A stretch of 64,000 nt of DNA from Diphasiastrum complanatum (taxonomy: Eukaryota > Streptophyta > Lycopodiopsida > Lycopodiales > Lycopodiaceae). The stretch spans positions 34,598,804 to 34,662,803 of the forward strand of contig CM055097.1 of assembly GCA_029204225.1 (NCBI GenBank), in the 5' to 3' direction. The position numbers and the translations under genes are program-made. The notes beneath the pieces are model-generated. The model was given only the letters and a program-made list of their open reading frames with translations. It searched no databases and was not told where the DNA came from. Of this stretch, positions 58,440 to 64,000 are shown in pieces; the stretch's first letter is position 1; every line of letters begins with the position of its first letter.

Positions 58440-58908
58440 CGGTGGCGGAGCTAACTTCTGTAGCGTTCTTAAGATTGGAGAGGGGGAGAGGAAGGAGGAA
58501 GAGATAGAGGAGACAGAAAGGAAAGGAAAGGAAGAGCTCTGTGTGTGAGCTTTTTGCGTCGACGACCTACCGCCTTCCCAGCGCTTTCGATCGATCCATC
58601 GCTCATTTTCCGCTCCTTTTGATCATCATCAGGTAAGCCTGCACTGGAGTTGCTGTTTTGCGCTTCTTTTGCCCCTTTTTTTGCGCTTTCTTTTGAGCCA
58701 TTTCTCGTCAAATACGGTGTTTGCTTTAGGTTTTAATGTTTTTCTGTTTGTTGTCGGAGATTTTAGAAGCTTTGCCTGCTATGAAGTAGGATTGACTATC
58801 TGATTTGCAGCTTTATGCCTACGATTTTATGCCTGGCTAAGGGATTGAAGATTTTTGGAGATGGCCGTGCGTTGATGTGTCGTTGGTTTTGTGAAATATG
58901 CAGATAAT
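58440..58908 (+). other. eIF4A 5' UTR exon and leader intron
   Basis: A purine-rich leader (about 58480-58545) ends at CATCATCAG (58632). The following GTAAGC at 58633 and the acceptor TATGCAG at 58897-58903 bound a 271-bp intron in the 5' UTR, five bases before the ATG. The transcription start is not determined; the left limit is approximate. Confidence 0.7.
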
Positions 58909-60709
58909 ATGGCAGGTTTGGCACCAGAAGGATCCCAGTTCGATGCTCGCCAATATGATGCGAAAATGGATCAAGTGTAAGCTGGTTTTCTTTTGAAATC
59001 GTTTTTCGTTTAAGAAAGGCATGGCAAAAAGATTTGATTGCTTGTATTTTATACGATTTATATATATATTCTCTTTTCATCTTCTTAAGGCTGGAGATTT
59101 GTAATTGCAGTTTATCAGAAGGGGATGATATGATCTCTACTTGGGATGAGGTTAACGAAACATTTGATTCGATGGGGCTTCAAGAGAACCTTTTGAGGGG
59201 AATCTATGCCTATGGTTGGTGTTCATTTTTCCCTTCGCATCTTTTATTGTTTAGCAAATCTGTGCTTTAAAGATCCATTCAACTGTCCGAAGCACAATAC
59301 TTATTATGCGTTTGGCCATTTTGATTTCAACCTTCAGGGTTTGAGAAACCCTCTGCCATTCAGCAACGGGGTATTGTGCCCTTCTGCAAAGGGCTGGATG
59401 TTATACAACAAGCGCAATCTGGAACTGGGAAGACAGCTACTTTCTGCTCTGGAATCTTGCAACAACTAGATTACCAGCTCTTGGATTGCCAGGCCCTCGT
59501 GCTTGCCCCCACCCGCGAGCTAGCACAACAGATTGAAAAAGTTATGAGGGCTTTAGGTGACTATTTGCAGGTCAAGGTACATGCATGTGTAGGAGGGACG
59601 AGCGTCCGTGAAGATCAGCGGATTTTGCAGAGTGGAGTACATGTAGTCGTTGGAACACCTGGGCGAGTGTATGACATGCTCCGGCGCAATGCTCTGAGAC
59701 CCGACTATATCAAAATTTTCGTTCTGGATGAAGCTGATGAGATGCTTTCTCGCGGTTTTAAAGATCAAGTATGACATTCTTGCTGTCTAGTAGATTTCCT
59801 TGTGGCCATGAGTTATGTCCAGGCGTTCTGAATGAAATTGTTGTTTAATCTGGCTTTTTAAGCTCACCATTTTGTTTGATGGTATTTGTTTGTCTTTTGA
59901 TCTTAGTGGAACTTGTTCAGCTGTAATATAATCATCATTTATGTTCTCATCAAGCTCGTGAAGTTTGGGGTTGGAATTTTTCTAAGCACTTATTCAGTTT
60001 AGGTCTTTGGGCAATTTTTCATTCTGATGTAGTACATTTCTACCAACGCATATGTTTTGTTGATTGGCTGCAGATCTATGATATATTTCAGTTACTTCCA
60101 CCTAAGCTTCAGGTTGGTGTATTCTCTGCAACGATGCCTCCAGAAGCTCTTGAAATCACACGCAAGTTTATGAACAAGCCAGTGAAAATTCTTGTCAAGA
60201 GAGATGAATTAACTCTGGAGGGTATAAAGCAGTTCTATGTTAATGTAGAAAAGGAAGAGTGGAAGTTGGATACGCTCTGTGATCTGTATGAGACTCTTGC
60301 AATAACTCAAAGCGTCATTTTTATTAATACAAGACGAAAGGTGGACTGGTTAACTGATAAGATGCGTGCCCGGGACCATACAGTTTCTGCTACTCATGGG
60401 GATATGGATCAGAACACCCGCGATATCATAATGAGAGAGTTTAGATCTGGATCATCGCGTGTTTTGATCACGACGGACCTATTGGCTCGCGGCATTGATG
60501 TGCAGCAGGTCTCTCTTGTTATCAATTATGACTTGCCTTCGCAGCCAGAAAACTATCTGCACCGTATTGGTCGTAGTGGTAGATTTGGAAGGAAAGGTGT
60601 TGCCATCAACTTTGTGACAAAGGAAGATGAGCGGATGCTACAGGATATTCAAAGATTCTACAACACGGTTATAGAACAGTTGCCTTCTAATGTTGCTGAC
60701 CTTCTATAA
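58909..60709 (+). CDS. eIF4A: eIF4A, DEAD-box RNA helicase of translation initiation (4 coding exons)
   Basis: Spliced coding segments are 58909-58976, 59111-59214, 59338-59768 and 60074-60709, giving 412 residues, the usual length for plant eIF4A. All three introns (134, 123 and 305 bp) are GT-AG and phases agree. The protein is the ATP-dependent RNA helicase of the cap-binding complex eIF4F, which unwinds 5' UTR structure in the cytosol. Motifs by residue: Q motif [10 protein letters not shown] (58-67), motif I AQSGTGKT (83-90), Ia PTREL (115-119), Ib TPGR (164-167), DEAD (188-191), SAT (219-221), ARGID (339-343) and HRIGRSGR (364-371). No residue expected for activity is missing. It is the only intact host gene I can support. 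The start is the first ATG after the leader intron and fits the family N-terminus ([11 protein letters not shown]). Confidence 0.98.
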
Positions 60710-61369
60710 ACTTGAGCAGCTGGATCTGATTTGGAGTATTATATACTGTTATGAGATTGCTGTATTCTAGGATTAATACTATCAATACAATGACTCGAGA
60801 TACCCGAACCTAGGGTTTCGCTGCCTATGGTTGGCAAGTGAAGAGTCTTAATATAGCGTTGTTTATTACTTCTGATCTGGATTGAGGTGAGGTATTTATT
60901 TAAAAGTGTAGAACATAAATAGGATTTTGCCCCTTGTTCTTCTATGGAGGCGATCGGAGTATTTTATAAACGACGAATTATAGTTATCAAATTTGTTTCT
61001 TATTTCATTTAGGTAGTTCACCTGCGAGGTTTGCATTTTCTAGTTTTAGTCGCATCATAACCTATGTTTTTGTGGGACTCTTCTGGAACGTTTTCTTTCA
61101 ACATATTTTCTCAGAAGAAAGATCTTGACCCTTAAAGTATTGGTCAAAGTTTTATTGGCTTGTGAATCACTAATTGAATAACAGCAATTCAAACTGTGCC
61201 GATGATCAATCAGGGTATGATGAAGTCCCTATGTTGTCTTAACCATATCTTTGCGCTTAAATTTTTTATATAACCCTAGCAGTATTATTTTTGCAGATCA
61301 AGGTTCATATGGTGTCACCATTACATTGTGCATGATTGATCTAATAATTGATTCTAAGATACTCTTGCA
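60710..61369 (+). other. eIF4A 3' UTR and downstream DNA
   Basis: The 3' UTR must start at 60710. AATAC-type near-signals occur around 60775-60790, but no canonical AATAAA is close, so the poly(A) site is not fixed. No further gene is seen up to the repeat at 61370. Confidence 0.5.
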
Positions 61370-61540
61370 ACTGTTCAAATCATTGGAAAAATTCGAGTCA
61401 TTGGGAAAATACGATTCTTTGAAAAAAAATTCGATCCATTGAAAAAACATCGAGTCGTTACAAAAAAATTCGAGTCTTTCCAAAAAATCAAGTCTTGAAA
61501 AATTCGAGTCCTTCGAAAAAATTTGAGTCGTTTTTAAAAT
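61370..61540 (+). repeat. 18-bp minisatellite, third array
   Basis: About nine units of the GAAAAATTCGAGTCTTTG family in the same orientation as at 36955-37970 and 38884-39220, about 650 bp after the eIF4A stop codon. Confidence 0.88.
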
Positions 61541-61547
61541 TTTGCAT

Positions 61548-61765
61548 CGTAGATATATATATATATATATAAAATATGCGAGATGTGTGTCGCATATCTT
61601 ACTTAGAGAGAGAGATGACAGCAAAAGTCCGAGTCAGAGATAGGCGAGAGAGCGACTTGGGGCATATCTCGCACATCTCATGTCTCAAACAGCTCGCACA
61701 TCTCACATATTTGGCATATCTTGCACATACTGCATATCTCGCTTGTTGTGTACATCTCGTATTTT
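61548..61765. repeat. TA tract and CTCGCACATCTCAC-type repeat
   Basis: A short (TA)n at 61553-61571 is followed at 61650-61765 by about seven units of roughly 15 bp built on CGCACATCTC. A short copy of the same phrase (CGCACATCTCGCATCTCG) precedes the large array at 36955, so the two repeat types travel together. Confidence 0.7.
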
Positions 61766-61889
61766 TGAAAGTGTGTGTTCATGTTAGGCAAGGTGGATAC
61801 AACATAAGAGCAAGAAATAAAAATGTCAAAGTATAGAATACATATAGTGGAACCTTAAACTTGTTAGTTGTATCTTGAGACCATAAAAC

Positions 61890-62065
61890 ATAGAAATTGT
61901 TGATAATACACAATGGAGTAGGAGCAAAAATCCAACTCTTCTTTTAACTCTTAACCCTAAAATTGCTAAGAGAATTACTGTTACTATCAATTCCGCTCTA
62001 ACACCTTCCCTTGACTGATGATTTTTGTCGGTAGGTGCAACGAAAAAGCCTGCATACAGAAGACC
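61890..62065 (+). repeat. Dispersed repeat R1 block b, second copy
   Basis: Matches 34540-34712 in the same orientation, including the GATAATACACAAT start and the CCTGCATACAGAAGACC end. Confidence 0.75.
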
Positions 62066-62944
62066 ATTCCATCTAAAATTTCTATTTGCACCAACCGTAT
62101 ACATGAAACTTCTACTATAGATGTATCAAAACATCAAACAAAGAGTAGAATGTTTGTAACAAAGACTGGAGCCATACTCTCTGCTATTTTAAACATCGAC
62201 AAAAAGTGCGTTTTTTCTCGCTATGATACATTCAAGTGCGTTCCAAGATGATTATCATATGCCTCGTAGTAGAATCTGGCCAACCTTGAGATCTGGCTCA
62301 AGTGCGACATTTGGATAAGGGCTAGGAAGGCGTGGATGTAACATGGAGATGTTTAGAGCCCCATCATTGTCCTGCCAATCTTTATCCCTGCAAATAGTTT
62401 TGACTGAGATTAGGTAAGATTGTGTTCACCAAGGAGCTCAAATTTCTGCATACCCCATATGCAGGTAGATTAGAGAATGAATTGTCTGTATCCCTTGTAA
62501 GAAGGAGAAGTCCTTGAAGGGTAACGCCAAAAGCTCATTTGCAATGCTCTCATTAAGAGTATTGGATGAATATTAGATAAACTTGACGGAACTGTCTGAC
62601 CAAACAATTTTGTGGTTCTCTTGGTTGCATAATTGTTTGGAAAAGAGCATACCATGTTACTAAAAAGGACTTTCAAATAGTAGCATTTCCTCTTTAGTGA
62701 AAAAGAAGGAAATGAACAAAAGATGAGTTGGGTGTTAAATGAATTAATGTAACAAATATAAAAAAATTTGTATTTGATAAAGTTGAGAAATCTCCTAATA
62801 TGAAATAGAAGATTTACAAAAGCTAGGCTCTGCATAATTTACACTCATGAATTGGTTCCTTCACAAATGGCATGAGGGGTTTAGTTGTAGTGTTGTTTGA
62901 ATACTCAACTATAGAAGGATCCAATCTCCACTTGCAACAAAGCC
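62066..62944. other. No recognisable gene
   Basis: AT-rich DNA between the two R1 blocks. The 121-codon minus-strand ORF at 62470-62835 shows no recognisable domain and is probably chance. Confidence 0.45.
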
Positions 62945-63060
62945 TGATGTGTTCAAAATACTTGTAACTCTTAATCACAATTGACGCTAAACAATGACTA
63001 AAAATGTATTAACTAACGCATTGAATAAAGAGAGACTGATAGCACTAAGAAAGTCAAAAA
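62945..63060 (+). repeat. Dispersed repeat R1 block a, second copy
   Basis: Matches 34262-34385 (GATGTGTTCAAAATACTT through GAAAGTCAAA). Here it lies to the right of block b, the reverse of the order at 34 kb. Confidence 0.75.
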
Positions 63061-63093
63061 CTGGAGTCAAAACATGCTTACTCTAAAACGCAT

Positions 63094-63340
63094 AATGGCT
63101 ACAAATTATTTGCTGCTCAGATCAACAGACAACAACTAAAAGCAAATGTAATGGCTATGTACTATTTGTTGCTCGGATCAAAAGGGAGAAATCAAAACCA
63201 AATGAAATGACTGTGTACTCTATCATGTTCGAATCAAAAGGAAATAACCAAAAGCAAATGCAATGGCTACGTACTCTTTGTTGCTTGAATCAAAAGCAAT
63301 GACCACCTCTTTGCTACTTGGATCATAAGAAGAAAACGCC
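63094..63340. repeat. 57-bp tandem repeat, four to five copies
   Basis: Units start AATGGCTACGTACTCTTTGT and contain GAATCAAAAGG and CCAAAAGCAAATG. A single further copy lies at about 63808-63865. Confidence 0.8.
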
Positions 63341-64000
63341 ATCATTATTATTCCTAGTTCGTTCTATCTCATGTTCTCTGCTCTCTACTCTCTGTGTTGC
63401 TCTTCTTTTCAAATCAAAAATCAAGTTATAAGGGATCTAGATTTAGTTTGTTTATATTAGTCTTTCTTACAAATCTAGGGCAGAAGTTATGAGGCCTTCA
63501 AATGACATACAGAGGTGCATTTTTTCTTCAATAAATACATAGGAAATGCTTTAAAGTTTTGATTACTTATATACATAAAGAAATGGATATAGTTTTTTAA
63601 GCTAGCATTGTAGTGCCATCCTACAATACATAGATAATAGAATTCTAAATACACTTCCACAAACTTGCTCTCAGAAATTCATCAATAGTGTTAAATCCTT
63701 CAAGATGCTTTGCAAAAGCTTCACATACATGGAACCAAAATCCTCTGAGTACATAAGTAGCAATTCACAAAACAAAAAAGAACACCAGCATCATCATCTC
63801 ATCTTAAATCAAAAGAAAAAACTAAAAGGAAATGCAGTGGGTACGCACAATTTGCTACTCAGGGCAAAACCAAAATTGAAATGAAATTGCAGTAGTAAAC
63901 AAATGAATAGGAGTGCTTGCCTTTTCTCTAGGCTCTAGCTAGCACTATCATACCTCATGCTGAATGAGAGAGAAGGGGGTCGCCTTCTTCGATGTCTCGT
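63341..64000. other. No recognisable gene
   Basis: AT-rich right end of the window. Apart from one stray copy of the 57-bp unit I see no feature. Confidence 0.5.

Noticed and set aside
62470-62835. 121-codon minus-strand ORF as a gene
   Set aside because: No domain, no splice or promoter context, and a composition typical of AT-rich non-coding DNA.

Overview
This window looks like nuclear DNA of a land plant with a large, repeat-rich genome. The evidence is a split, intron-bearing eIF4A gene whose protein reads like plant eIF4A throughout, plant-type Ty1/copia and Ty3/gypsy retrotransposons primed by initiator tRNA-Met and tRNA-Asp, a chromodomain-bearing gypsy remnant, and long GA, TA and CA microsatellites. 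I cannot name the species. I see no sign of a bacterial, organellar or CRISPR-type system.

Layout. 1-3345: 5' half of a nearly intact copia element (C1, minus strand). 3346-8797: mostly featureless AT-rich DNA with a copia scrap. 8798-19135: an old gypsy element (G0, minus) split by a full-length gypsy element (G1, plus, 10068-18384) with both LTRs. 20025-20801: a 258-codon ORF of unknown nature. 20929-25256: a copia element (C2, minus) that has lost protease and integrase. 25257-34060: copia and gypsy fragments in both orientations (C3, G5, G3, G4), including a 25-bp minisatellite in a gypsy leader. 34189-39850: dispersed repeats and two arrays of an 18-bp minisatellite. 40323-40814: a broken coiled-coil reading frame. 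42057-42600: a chromovirus fragment. 42911-49975: a gypsy element (G2, minus) of the same family as G1, its 3' LTR split by a solo LTR of the C2 family. 49976-52880: decayed chromovirus-like DNA. 53060-56730: satellites built around TTTTCG and TCGCGA cores. 58440-60709: the only confident host gene, eIF4A. 60710-64000: more dispersed repeats.

How the parts relate. G1 and G2 are complementary deletion derivatives of one gypsy family: G1 lost gag but keeps protease, RT, RNase H, integrase and a third ORF; G2 keeps gag but lost RNase H, integrase and the front of the third ORF. The third ORF lies between pol and the 3' LTR, where some retroelements carry an env-like gene. It has a coiled-coil front part, and its C-terminal block can be aligned between G1 and G2. 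This is the most interesting element-encoded feature here. Every premature stop I examined in G1 fits a C-to-T or G-to-A change, as expected for a methylated, silenced element. No complete autonomous transposon is visible; all elements except C1 are clearly defective.
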